DNA from: Alteromonas portus
GTDB taxonomy: Bacteria > Pseudomonadota > Gammaproteobacteria > Enterobacterales > Alteromonadaceae
DNA length: 64,000 bases
Assembly (NCBI RefSeq): GCF_005117025.1
Contig: NZ_SWCO01000007.1
Location: 389,002-453,001 of the forward strand
Direction: 5' to 3'
The notes beneath the pieces were generated by a model. That model ran no database searches. It was not told where the DNA came from and saw only the letters and a program-made list of their open reading frames with translations. Below are positions 56,099 to 64,000 of the stretch, one piece after another (position 1 is the stretch's first letter; each line of letters begins with the position of its first letter). Both the position numbers and the translations under genes were made by a program.

Positions 56099-59000
56099 GT
56101 GAAAGACTTATTAAAGTTTCTAAAGCAACAAAACAAGACTGAAGAATTCGATAATATTCGAATCGGTCTGTCTTCACCTGACATGATCCGTTCATGGTCA
56201 TTCGGTGAAGTTAAAAAGCCTGAAACAATTAACTACCGTACGTTCAAGCCTGAGCGTGACGGTCTGTTCTGTGCGCGTATCTTTGGTCCGGTTAAAGACT
56301 ACGAGTGTCTTTGCGGTAAGTATAAGCGCCTTAAGCACCGTGGTGTTATCTGTGAGAAGTGTGGCGTTGAAGTTACACTGACTAAAGTACGTCGTGAGCG
56401 TATGGGTCACATCGAGCTAGCTAGCCCGGTAGCACACATCTGGTTCCTTAAATCACTTCCGTCTCGTATCGGCCTAATGCTAGATATGACACTTCGTGAT
56501 ATTGAACGTGTACTTTACTTTGAATCATACGTGGTTACAGAGCCAGGTATGACTACGCTTGAGCGCAGCCAACTTCTTAATGAAGAAGAGTACTTGGATG
56601 CACTTGAAGAGCACGGTGATGAGTTTGAAGCGAAGATGGGTGCTGAAGCAGTATTCGATCTTCTTACAGCACTAGACGTAGACGCAGATGTTGCGGCTAT
56701 GCGTGAAGAGCTGCCTTCAATCAACTCTGAAACTAAGCGTAAGAAAATTACTAAGCGTCTTAAGTTGCTTGAGTCATTCCAACAGTCTGGTAACAAGCCA
56801 GAGTGGATGATCATGACGGTTCTTCCGGTACTTCCACCAGATCTTCGTCCTCTAGTACCACTAGATGGCGGCCGTTTTGCAACGTCTGACCTTAACGACC
56901 TATACCGTCGTGTTATTAACCGTAACAACCGTCTTAAGCGTCTTCTAGATCTAGCTGCTCCAGACATTATCGTACGCAACGAAAAGCGTATGCTTCAAGA
57001 GTCTGTTGATGCGCTTCTAGATAACGGACGTCGTGGTCGTGCGATTACCGGTTCTAACAAGCGTCCACTTAAGTCGCTTGCAGACATGATTAAAGGTAAG
57101 CAAGGTCGTTTCCGTCAAAACCTTCTTGGTAAGCGTGTTGACTACTCAGGCCGTTCTGTAATTACCGTTGGTCCTACGCTACGTCTTCACCAGTGTGGTC
57201 TTCCTAAGAAGATGGCACTTGAGCTATTCAAACCGTTTATCTACGGTAAGCTTGAGGGTCGTGGTCTTGCGACAACAATTAAAGCTGCTAAGAAGCTAGT
57301 AGAGCGCGAAGCACCAGAGGTGTGGGACGTACTAGACGACGTTATCCGCGAACACCCGGTACTACTTAACCGTGCACCTACACTTCACCGTTTGGGTATC
57401 CAAGCATTCGAACCAACACTAATCGAAGGTAAAGCGATTCAGCTTCACCCGCTAGTGTGTGCGGCGTACAACGCCGACTTCGATGGTGACCAAATGGCGG
57501 TACACGTTCCGTTGACAATCGAAGCACAGCTAGAAGCACGTGCACTTATGATGTCAACGAACAACATTCTGTCACCTGCGAACGGTGAGCCAATTATCGT
57601 ACCTTCACAGGACGTTGTATTGGGTCTTTACTACCTAACGCGTGACAAAGTAAACGGCTTAGGCGAAGGCATGGTATTCACCAGCCCGAATGAAGCAGAA
57701 AAAGCATACCGTACAGGTAATGCTGAGCTTCACTCTCGCGTTAAAGTACGTATTACTGAATACGACATCGATGAAGATGGCAACAAAACTGAGAAAGTAA
57801 CGCTAACTGACACTACTGTTGGTCGTGCGATTTTCTCATTGATCCTTCCTAAGGGTCTGCCGTTTGAAATCATCAACCAAGCGATGGGCAAGAAGCAAAT
57901 TTCAAAACTATTGAATGCTTGTTACCGTACGCTTGGTCTGAAAGACACAGTAATTGCTGCTGACCAAATCATGTATACCGGTTTCCACTACGCGATGATC
58001 GCGGGTGCGTCTGTTGGTATCGACGATATGGTTATCCCTGCTGCTAAGAAAGACATCATCGATGCAGCGGAAGCAGAAGTTATTGAAATTCAGGAACAGT
58101 TCCAAAACGGTCTTGTTACCGCGGGTGAGCGTTACAACAAAGTTATCGATATCTGGTCAAATGCCAACGAAAAAGTTGCTAAGGCCATGATGGATAACCT
58201 TAAGACTGACATCGTAATTAACCGCGATGGCGAAGAAGAAGAGCAATCATCATTTAACTCAGTTTACATGATGGCCGACTCGGGTGCTCGTGGTAGTGCC
58301 GCTCAGATTCGTCAGCTAGCTGGTATGCGTGGTCTGATGGCTAAGCCAGATGGCTCAATCATCGAAACCCCAATTACGGCGAACTTCCGTGAAGGTCTGA
58401 ACGTACTACAGTACTTCATCTCAACTCACGGTGCTCGTAAAGGTCTTGCGGATACCGCACTTAAGACAGCTAACTCGGGTTACCTAACGCGTCGTCTAGT
58501 AGACGTTGCACAAGACTTGGTAATCACTAACGACGACTGTGGCACATTCGAAGGTGTTCAAATGACACCACTAATCGAAGGTGGTGACGTTGTTGAGCCA
58601 CTACGCGAGCGTGTACTAGGTCGTGTGGTAGCAGAAGATGTACTTAAGCCAGGTACTAACGAAGTACTAGTAGAGCGTAACGTTCTTCTAGACGAAGCGT
58701 TAGTAGACATGCTTGAAGCTAACTCAGTTGACCAAATCATGGTTCGCTCGGTAATCACTTGTGACAACGACTTCGGTGTTTGTGCGAAGTGTTACGGTCG
58801 TGACCTTGCACGTGGTCACATGGTGGGTAGCGGTGAATCGGTTGGTGTTATTGCAGCACAGTCAATCGGTGAGCCAGGTACACAGCTTACCATGCGTACG
58901 TTCCACATCGGTGGTGCGGCATCAAGAGCATCTGCTGAGAACAGCGTACAAGTTAAGACTGCGGGTAGCCTTAAGCTACACAATGCGAAATTCGTACGTA

Positions 59001-60271
59001 ACTCTGACGGCAAAGTGGTTATCGTTTCTCGTTCAACAGAACTTACTGTTATCGACGAGCAAGGCCGTGAGAAAGAGCGCTATAAAGTACCTTACGGTGC
59101 TGTACTTAGCGTGGATGACGGTGCAACTATTGCAGCTGGCGACGTTGTTGCTAACTGGGATCCGCATAGTCACCCGATCATCACTGAACGTGCAGCTAAG
59201 ATCAGCTTCGCAGACATTGATGACTCTAACACCGAAATGCAGCAAGACGAGCTTACTGGTCTAACCCGTATCGTTGTTAAAGACCTTGCGAAAGTAAACT
59301 CTAAAGAGCCTAAGCTAATTCTTGAAAGCGACGAGTTCGGTCTTCAAGAAATTCGTCTTCCAAGCTTCACAACCATCGAAGCGAAAGAAGGCAAAGTGGC
59401 TAACGAAGGTGACGTGCTAGCACGTATTCCTCAGGAAAGCTCGAAGACTCGTGATATCACGGGTGGTCTACCGCGCGTTGCGGACCTATTTGAAGCACGT
59501 AAGCCTAAAGAGCCTGCTATCCTTGCAGAAATCTCAGGTACTATCGGCTTCGGTAAAGAGACCAAAGGTAAGAAGCGTCTTGTAATTACACCTGCTGAGG
59601 GTGACGCGTACGAAGAGATGATTCCTAAGTGGCGTCAGCTTAACGTGTTCGAAGGTGAGAAAGTGGAAAAAGGCGAAGTTATCGCTGATGGTCCAGAGTC
59701 TCCGCACGATATCCTACGTCTACGTGGTATCTCTGCAGTAGCAAACTACATCGTGAACGAAGTTCAGGAAGTTTACCGTCTACAGGGTGTTAAGATTAAC
59801 GATAAGCACATTGAAGTAGTTATTCGTCAGATGCTACGTAAGTGCATTATCACTAATCCAGGCGATACGCAGTTCCTTGAAGGCGAACAGGTTGAAGTAT
59901 CGAACGTTAAAGTGGCTAACCGTGAAATTGAAAAACACGGCAAGATCCCAGCGCAGTACGAAACACAGCTGCTTGGTATCACTAAAGCGTCACTGTCTAC
60001 TGAGTCATTTATCTCAGCGGCATCGTTCCAAGAAACAACACGTGTTCTAACTGAAGCTGCGGTTCAAGGTAAAGAAGATGACCTACGCGGTCTGAAAGAA
60101 AACGTAATCGTTGGTCGACTAATTCCAGCGGGTACAGGTTTCGCTTACCACGAACGCCGTGCACAACGTCGCAAAGAGCAAATCGAAGAAATGTCAGTTT
60201 CTGCTGCTGAAGCAGAACAGGCACTAACCGAAGCGCTTAATGCTGGTGCAGACGAAGATACTGCCGAATAA
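56099..60271 (+). CDS. rpoC: RNA polymerase beta' subunit
   Basis: RpoC, 1390 residues, carries the catalytic Mg motif in [15 protein letters not shown], the N-terminal zinc site [20 protein letters not shown], and a second zinc site [11 protein letters not shown]. The C-terminal region has [16 protein letters not shown] and ends with an acidic Ala-rich tail. The start is GTG (GTGAAAGAC), as in E. coli. It is slightly shorter than the E. coli protein. Confidence 0.99.
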   Translation: MKDLLKFLKQQNKTEEFDNIRIGLSSPDMIRSWSFGEVKKPETINYRTFKPERDGLFCARIFGPVKDYECLCGKYKRLKHRGVICEKCGVEVTLTKVRRERMGHIELASPVAHIWFLKSLPSRIGLMLDMTLRDIERVLYFESYVVTEPGMTTLERSQLLNEEEYLDALEEHGDEFEAKMGAEAVFDLLTALDVDADVAAMREELPSINSETKRKKITKRLKLLESFQQSGNKPEWMIMTVLPVLPPDLRPLVPLDGGRFATSDLNDLYRRVINRNNRLKRLLDLAAPDIIVRNEKRMLQESVDALLDNGRRGRAITGSNKRPLKSLADMIKGKQGRFRQNLLGKRVDYSGRSVITVGPTLRLHQCGLPKKMALELFKPFIYGKLEGRGLATTIKAAKKLVEREAPEVWDVLDDVIREHPVLLNRAPTLHRLGIQAFEPTLIEGKAIQLHPLVCAAYNADFDGDQMAVHVPLTIEAQLEARALMMSTNNILSPANGEPIIVPSQDVVLGLYYLTRDKVNGLGEGMVFTSPNEAEKAYRTGNAELHSRVKVRITEYDIDEDGNKTEKVTLTDTTVGRAIFSLILPKGLPFEIINQAMGKKQISKLLNACYRTLGLKDTVIAADQIMYTGFHYAMIAGASVGIDDMVIPAAKKDIIDAAEAEVIEIQEQFQNGLVTAGERYNKVIDIWSNANEKVAKAMMDNLKTDIVINRDGEEEEQSSFNSVYMMADSGARGSAAQIRQLAGMRGLMAKPDGSIIETPITANFREGLNVLQYFISTHGARKGLADTALKTANSGYLTRRLVDVAQDLVITNDDCGTFEGVQMTPLIEGGDVVEPLRERVLGRVVAEDVLKPGTNEVLVERNVLLDEALVDMLEANSVDQIMVRSVITCDNDFGVCAKCYGRDLARGHMVGSGESVGVIAAQSIGEPGTQLTMRTFHIGGAASRASAENSVQVKTAGSLKLHNAKFVRNSDGKVVIVSRSTELTVIDEQGREKERYKVPYGAVLSVDDGATIAAGDVVANWDPHSHPIITERAAKISFADIDDSNTEMQQDELTGLTRIVVKDLAKVNSKEPKLILESDEFGLQEIRLPSFTTIEAKEGKVANEGDVLARIPQESSKTRDITGGLPRVADLFEARKPKEPAILAEISGTIGFGKETKGKKRLVITPAEGDAYEEMIPKWRQLNVFEGEKVEKGEVIADGPESPHDILRLRGISAVANYIVNEVQEVYRLQGVKINDKHIEVVIRQMLRKCIITNPGDTQFLEGEQVEVSNVKVANREIEKHGKIPAQYETQLLGITKASLSTESFISAASFQETTRVLTEAAVQGKEDDLRGLKENVIVGRLIPAGTGFAYHERRAQRRKEQIEEMSVSAAEAEQALTEALNAGADEDTAE

Positions 60272-60396
60272 GGCAAGATCATAGGAGTACGTTAACGTAC
60301 TCCTAACAATTTGGCAGTCATGTTGTACAGATTGCAGATAAATTAACTGCTTAACCTTTGTACACCTTGACAGTCAGAGCGATGATCTTTAATATT

Positions 60397-60452
60397 CCGC
60401 GACCCGATTTTGGATAGCCAACAAGTGGCTCGATAAACGGTCGCGGTTTTTT
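60397..60452 (+). terminator. Rho-independent terminator after rpoC
   Basis: CCGCGACC and GGTCGCGG pair, with an inner TAGCCA/TGGCT stem, and a T run follows. It ends the rplKAJL-rpoBC transcript. Confidence 0.9.
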
Positions 60453-60531
60453 GTATCAGCGCTCAGTGAATGTTGACGAGCACAATGTTCACAAACAAGA
60501 GCGATTAAACAATTAATCGCATTAATATGGA

Positions 60532-60554
60532 CCCAATCACAGTGATTGGGTTTT
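60532..60554 (+). promoter_or_regulatory. Leader hairpin before rpsL
   Basis: CCCAATCA-CAG-TGATTGGG is followed by TTTT, and the rpsL ribosome-binding site (AGGAGC) lies 16 bases later. It looks like a weak terminator or attenuator in the str-operon leader. Confidence 0.6.
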
Positions 60555-60580
60555 CGTAGTTTTTAATCAGGAGCTAGTTA

Positions 60581-60955
60581 ATGGCAACAGTTAACCAGTT
60601 AGTGCGCAAGCCGCGTAGAAAGCCCGTTGAAAAAAGCAACGTAGCTGCTCTACAAGCTTGTCCACAAAGACGTGGTGTATGTACTCGTGTATATACTACT
60701 ACGCCTAAGAAACCAAACTCTGCACTACGTAAAGTATGTCGTGTACGTCTAACTAACGGTTTTGAAGTTTCTTCATACATCGGTGGTGAAGGTCACAACC
60801 TACAAGAGCACAGTGTAGTACTTATCCGTGGTGGTCGTGTTAAAGATCTACCAGGTGTTCGTTATCACACAGTTCGCGGTACTCTTGACTGCGCAGGTGT
60901 AAACGATCGTAAACAAGCCCGTTCTAAGTACGGCGCGAAGAAGCCTAAGTCATAA
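60581..60955 (+). CDS. rpsL: 30S ribosomal protein S12
   Basis: S12 lies at the decoding centre. The 124-residue protein has the conserved [19 protein letters not shown] and [20 protein letters not shown], with Lys at both usual streptomycin-resistance positions, so it is wild type there. It begins the str operon (rpsL, rpsG, fusA, tuf). AGGAGC precedes the ATG. Confidence 0.99.
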   Translation: MATVNQLVRKPRRKPVEKSNVAALQACPQRRGVCTRVYTTTPKKPNSALRKVCRVRLTNGFEVSSYIGGEGHNLQEHSVVLIRGGRVKDLPGVRYHTVRGTLDCAGVNDRKQARSKYGAKKPKS

Positions 60956-61030
60956 CGGTTCTCCGTTAGTAAGGCCAAACTGAAGTTTAAGAGTTTTGGG
61001 TTTTCCCTGAATTCATACGGAGAATAGAAA

Positions 61031-61501
61031 ATGCCAAGAAGAAGAGTCGTAGGTCAACGTAAAATCCTACCAGAGCCAAAATTTGGTTCACAACTGCTTG
61101 CGAAATTCATGAATGTCGTAATGCTCGACGGCAAAAAGTCAGTCGCTGAAAAAATCGTTTACGGTGCGCTTGATATTGTTGCTGAAAAAACCGGCAAAGC
61201 ACACCTAGATATCTTCGAGGAAGCGCTTGATAACATCCGCCCAACAGTAGAGGTTAAGTCTCGTCGTGTTGGTGGTTCAACTTATCAGGTTCCAGTTGAA
61301 GTACGTCCAGTTCGTCGTAACGCGCTAGGTATGCGTTGGATGGTAGAAGCTGCACGTAAACGTGGCGAGAAGTCTATGGCACAACGCCTAGCGGCTGAAA
61401 TGCTAGACGCAGCAGATAATAAAGGTTCAGCGGTTAAGAAACGTGAAGACGTTCACCGTATGGCCGAAGCAAACAAAGCGTTTGCTCACTACCGTTGGTA
61501 A
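61031..61501 (+). CDS. rpsG: 30S ribosomal protein S7
   Basis: S7 nucleates assembly of the 30S head and in E. coli represses the str operon. The 156-residue protein shows [40 protein letters not shown] and [13 protein letters not shown] at its end. It lies 75 bases after rpsL, a gap that in E. coli contains the S7 repressor site. Confidence 0.99.
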   Translation: MPRRRVVGQRKILPEPKFGSQLLAKFMNVVMLDGKKSVAEKIVYGALDIVAEKTGKAHLDIFEEALDNIRPTVEVKSRRVGGSTYQVPVEVRPVRRNALGMRWMVEAARKRGEKSMAQRLAAEMLDAADNKGSAVKKREDVHRMAEANKAFAHYRW

Positions 61502-61528
61502 TCAACGTTATTTAACTGAGAGAGATTT

Positions 61529-63631
61529 ATGCCTCGTAAGACCTCGATTGAGCGTTATCGCAATATTGGTATTGTGGCTCACGTGGACGCGGGTAAAACC
61601 ACGACCACAGAGCGTGTTCTGTTTTATACAGGACTGTCTCACAAAATCGGTGAAGTGCACGATGGTGCTGCTACCATGGACTGGATGGAGCAAGAGCAGG
61701 AGCGTGGTATTACTATCACGTCTGCTGCAACCACTTGTTTCTGGTCTGGTATGGAGCAACAGTTCGATCAACACAGGATCAACATCATCGACACCCCTGG
61801 ACACGTTGACTTTACTATCGAAGTAGAGCGTTCATTGCGTGTTCTAGACGGTGCAGTTGTTGTTTTCTGTGGGTCTTCTGGGGTAGAACCTCAATCAGAG
61901 ACAGTCTGGCGACAGGCTGACAAATATCAAGTGCCACGCCTTGTGTTCGTTAATAAGATGGACCGGGCTGGCGCTGATTTTGAACGTGTTGTGGGTCAAA
62001 TCCGCAAGCGTTTAGGCGCAAACTGTGTTCCGATTCAAATCAACATGGGCGCTGAAGAGAATTTCCATGGCGTCATCGACCTTGTGAAGATGAAAGCCAT
62101 CAACTGGAATGAAGAAGACATGGGTATGACATTTACCTATGAAGACATTCCGGCTGAATATTTAGATACCGCTGAGCAGTACCGCACAGAAATGATCGAA
62201 GCGGCTGCAGAAGCTTCTGATGAGCTAATGAATAAATACTTAGAAGGCGAAGAGCTTTCTGAGGAAGAGATTCGTTCAGGCCTTCGTCAGCGTACGCTGA
62301 ACAACGAAATTGTTCTTGCCACCTGTGGCAGTGCCTTCAAAAACAAAGGTGTTCAGGCAGTACTAGACTCTGTTATTCATTACCTTCCGTCTCCAACAGA
62401 AGTTAAGGCCATCACAGGTGTACTTGACGACAAAGACGAGACTGAAGCAGAGCGTCATTCAAGCGACGATGAGCCGTTCTCAGCGCTAGCATTTAAAATA
62501 GCGACCGACCCATTTGTGGGTACGCTAACCTTCTTCCGCTGTTACTCTGGTGTAGTAAATACGGGTGATACGGTTTACAACCCTGTTAAGGGCAAGCGTG
62601 AGCGCTTTGGTCGTATCGTGCAGATGCACGCGAAAGACCGTGAAGAAATTAAAGAAGTACGTGCAGGTGACATCGCTGCGGCCATTGGCCTTAAAGATGT
62701 TACAACCGGTGATACGCTTTGTGATCCTAACCATGTTATTACGCTAGAGCGTATGGAGTTCCCAGAGCCGGTAATTTCAATTGCGGTTGAGCCTAAGTCG
62801 CAAGCTGACCAAGAGAAAATGGGCATTGCCCTAAGCAAGCTTGCAGCTGAAGATCCGTCATTTAAAGTAAAAACTGACGACGAGACAGGCCAGACGATTA
62901 TCTCAGGTATGGGTGAACTTCACCTTGATATCATTGTCGACCGCATGAAGCGCGAATTTAAAGTTGAATGTAACGTAGGTAACCCGCAGGTTGCTTATCG
63001 TGAAACCCTTCGTAAATCTGTAGAAGTGGAAGGGAAGTTCGTTCGTCAGTCAGGCGGCCGCGGCCAATTTGGTCATGTATGGCTGCGCATTGAGCCTCAA
63101 GAAGAAGGTTCAGGGTACGAATTTGTGAACGAAATCGTCGGTGGTGTGGTACCAAAAGAGTTCATTCCAGCGGTCGATAAAGGAATTCAGGAGCAGATGC
63201 GAAGTGGTGTTCTTGCAGGGTATCCGGTACTAGATGTAAAGGTTACGTTGTTTGATGGTTCATACCACGATGTTGACTCTTCTGAAATGGCGTTTAAGAT
63301 CGCCGGCTCTATGGGTTTCAAAAAAGGCGCCGCAGAAGCAAATCCGGTGTTACTTGAACCCACAATGAAAGTTGAAGTGACTACTCCAGAAGACTGGATG
63401 GGTGATGTAGTTGGTGACATTAATCGTCGCCGCGGCATGATCGAAGGTATGGAAGATGGCGTCGCAGGTGTTAAAATAATACGTGCTAAAGTGCCGCTTT
63501 CAGAAATGTTTGGCTACGCAACTGACTTGCGTTCACAAACACAAGGTCGTGCTTCATACTCAATGGAGTTCTTCAATTATTCTGAGGCGCCGAACAATGT
63601 GGCGCAGGCTATTATTGAATCTAGAATTTAA
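61529..63631 (+). CDS. fusA: Elongation factor G
   Basis: EF-G moves tRNAs and mRNA after each peptide bond and helps recycle ribosomes. The 700-residue GTPase has the P-loop [20 protein letters not shown], switch [27 protein letters not shown], and domain IV with [20 protein letters not shown], then GQFGHVWL. It lies 27 bases after rpsG and before tuf, the standard order. Confidence 0.98.
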   Translation: MPRKTSIERYRNIGIVAHVDAGKTTTTERVLFYTGLSHKIGEVHDGAATMDWMEQEQERGITITSAATTCFWSGMEQQFDQHRINIIDTPGHVDFTIEVERSLRVLDGAVVVFCGSSGVEPQSETVWRQADKYQVPRLVFVNKMDRAGADFERVVGQIRKRLGANCVPIQINMGAEENFHGVIDLVKMKAINWNEEDMGMTFTYEDIPAEYLDTAEQYRTEMIEAAAEASDELMNKYLEGEELSEEEIRSGLRQRTLNNEIVLATCGSAFKNKGVQAVLDSVIHYLPSPTEVKAITGVLDDKDETEAERHSSDDEPFSALAFKIATDPFVGTLTFFRCYSGVVNTGDTVYNPVKGKRERFGRIVQMHAKDREEIKEVRAGDIAAAIGLKDVTTGDTLCDPNHVITLERMEFPEPVISIAVEPKSQADQEKMGIALSKLAAEDPSFKVKTDDETGQTIISGMGELHLDIIVDRMKREFKVECNVGNPQVAYRETLRKSVEVEGKFVRQSGGRGQFGHVWLRIEPQEEGSGYEFVNEIVGGVVPKEFIPAVDKGIQEQMRSGVLAGYPVLDVKVTLFDGSYHDVDSSEMAFKIAGSMGFKKGAAEANPVLLEPTMKVEVTTPEDWMGDVVGDINRRRGMIEGMEDGVAGVKIIRAKVPLSEMFGYATDLRSQTQGRASYSMEFFNYSEAPNNVAQAIIESRI

Positions 63632-63647
63632 TCTAAATGAAGGTTCG

Positions 63648-63675
63648 GTCCGGTCTATTGGTGGGTCGGACTTTT
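63648..63675 (+). terminator. Weak hairpin between fusA and tuf
   Basis: GTCCG and CGGAC pair over a 14-base loop and are followed by TTTT. It is a weak candidate for partial termination or a processing site before tuf. Confidence 0.4.
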
Positions 63676-63682
63676 AACTTAG

Positions 63683-64000
<318 letters not shown>

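Larger units (their letters stand above)
60272..60580. other. rpoC-rpsL intergenic region
   Basis: This 309-base gap contains a perfect 22-bp palindrome at 60283-60304 (AGGAGTACGTT and its complement), a strong terminator at 60397-60452, a hairpin GCGATTAA-ACAA-TTAATCGC at 60501-60520 and a hairpin CCCAATCA-CAG-TGATTGGG followed by TTTT at 60532-60554 just before rpsL. Confidence 0.8.

Overview
The window looks like a chromosomal segment of a marine gammaproteobacterium of the Alteromonadales, most likely Alteromonas. This rests on recognising the proteins and the gene order (for example tRNA-Trp directly before secE-nusG, and the EfpL, FolE/FolM and AguA/AguB variants); no database search was possible. 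Composition is even throughout, and no rRNA, prophage, CRISPR array or intact transposase gene was seen. REGION 1 (1-9.6 kb) holds the end of hflK and hflC (FtsH regulators), an AbgT-family transporter, ferrochelatase hemH, a small DUF4112 membrane protein, an acetolactate-synthase-like enzyme paired with an aldehyde dehydrogenase, a DUF2237 protein and the ubiquinone methyltransferase ubiG. REGION 2 (9.8-18.7 kb) holds a secreted lipase with its dedicated foldase, two glutathione S-transferases, a LysR regulator, an unrecognised exported protein, a homocysteine methyltransferase, and a ROK regulator divergent from a PfkB sugar kinase. Three palindromes lie in that kinase's promoter region.

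REGION 3 (18.8-27.4 kb) holds efpL and then a known but little-studied DNA-repair set: ATP-dependent ligase, MBL-fold exonuclease, Lhr-type helicase and a metallophosphoesterase. Here the set is broken into two divergent halves by a DUF418 membrane protein and what looks like the 3' end of a decayed outer-membrane barrel gene. REGION 4 (27.4-32.8 kb) starts with a Gfo/Idh/MocA oxidoreductase flanked by two mirror-image clusters of an 18-bp REP-like repeat. It continues with the agmatine-to-putrescine pair aguA-aguB and the divergent pterin genes folM and folE. REGION 5 (33-47.8 kb) begins with a 1.1-kb gene-poor gap and then carries an MFS transporter, an MscS channel, a glyoxalase-like protein, an aldo/keto reductase, the lipocalin Blc, and a tightly overlapped trio of pyrC, a solute-binding-like protein and dbpA. 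An ACT protein, an M13 peptidase, an RraA-like protein and an ABC exporter follow.

REGION 6 (47.8-64 kb) is the conserved gene-expression block: tRNA-Trp, secE, nusG, rplK, rplA, L10 leader, rplJ, rplL, rpoB, rpoC, rpsL, rpsG, fusA and the start of tuf, with the expected terminators and leader hairpins. The most unusual items are the mirrored repeat clusters around the oxidoreductase, the split repair cluster with its ligase insertions and barrel-gene relic, the internally duplicated binding protein between pyrC and dbpA, and the palindrome-rich kinase promoter. I did not find a clearly new multi-gene system.
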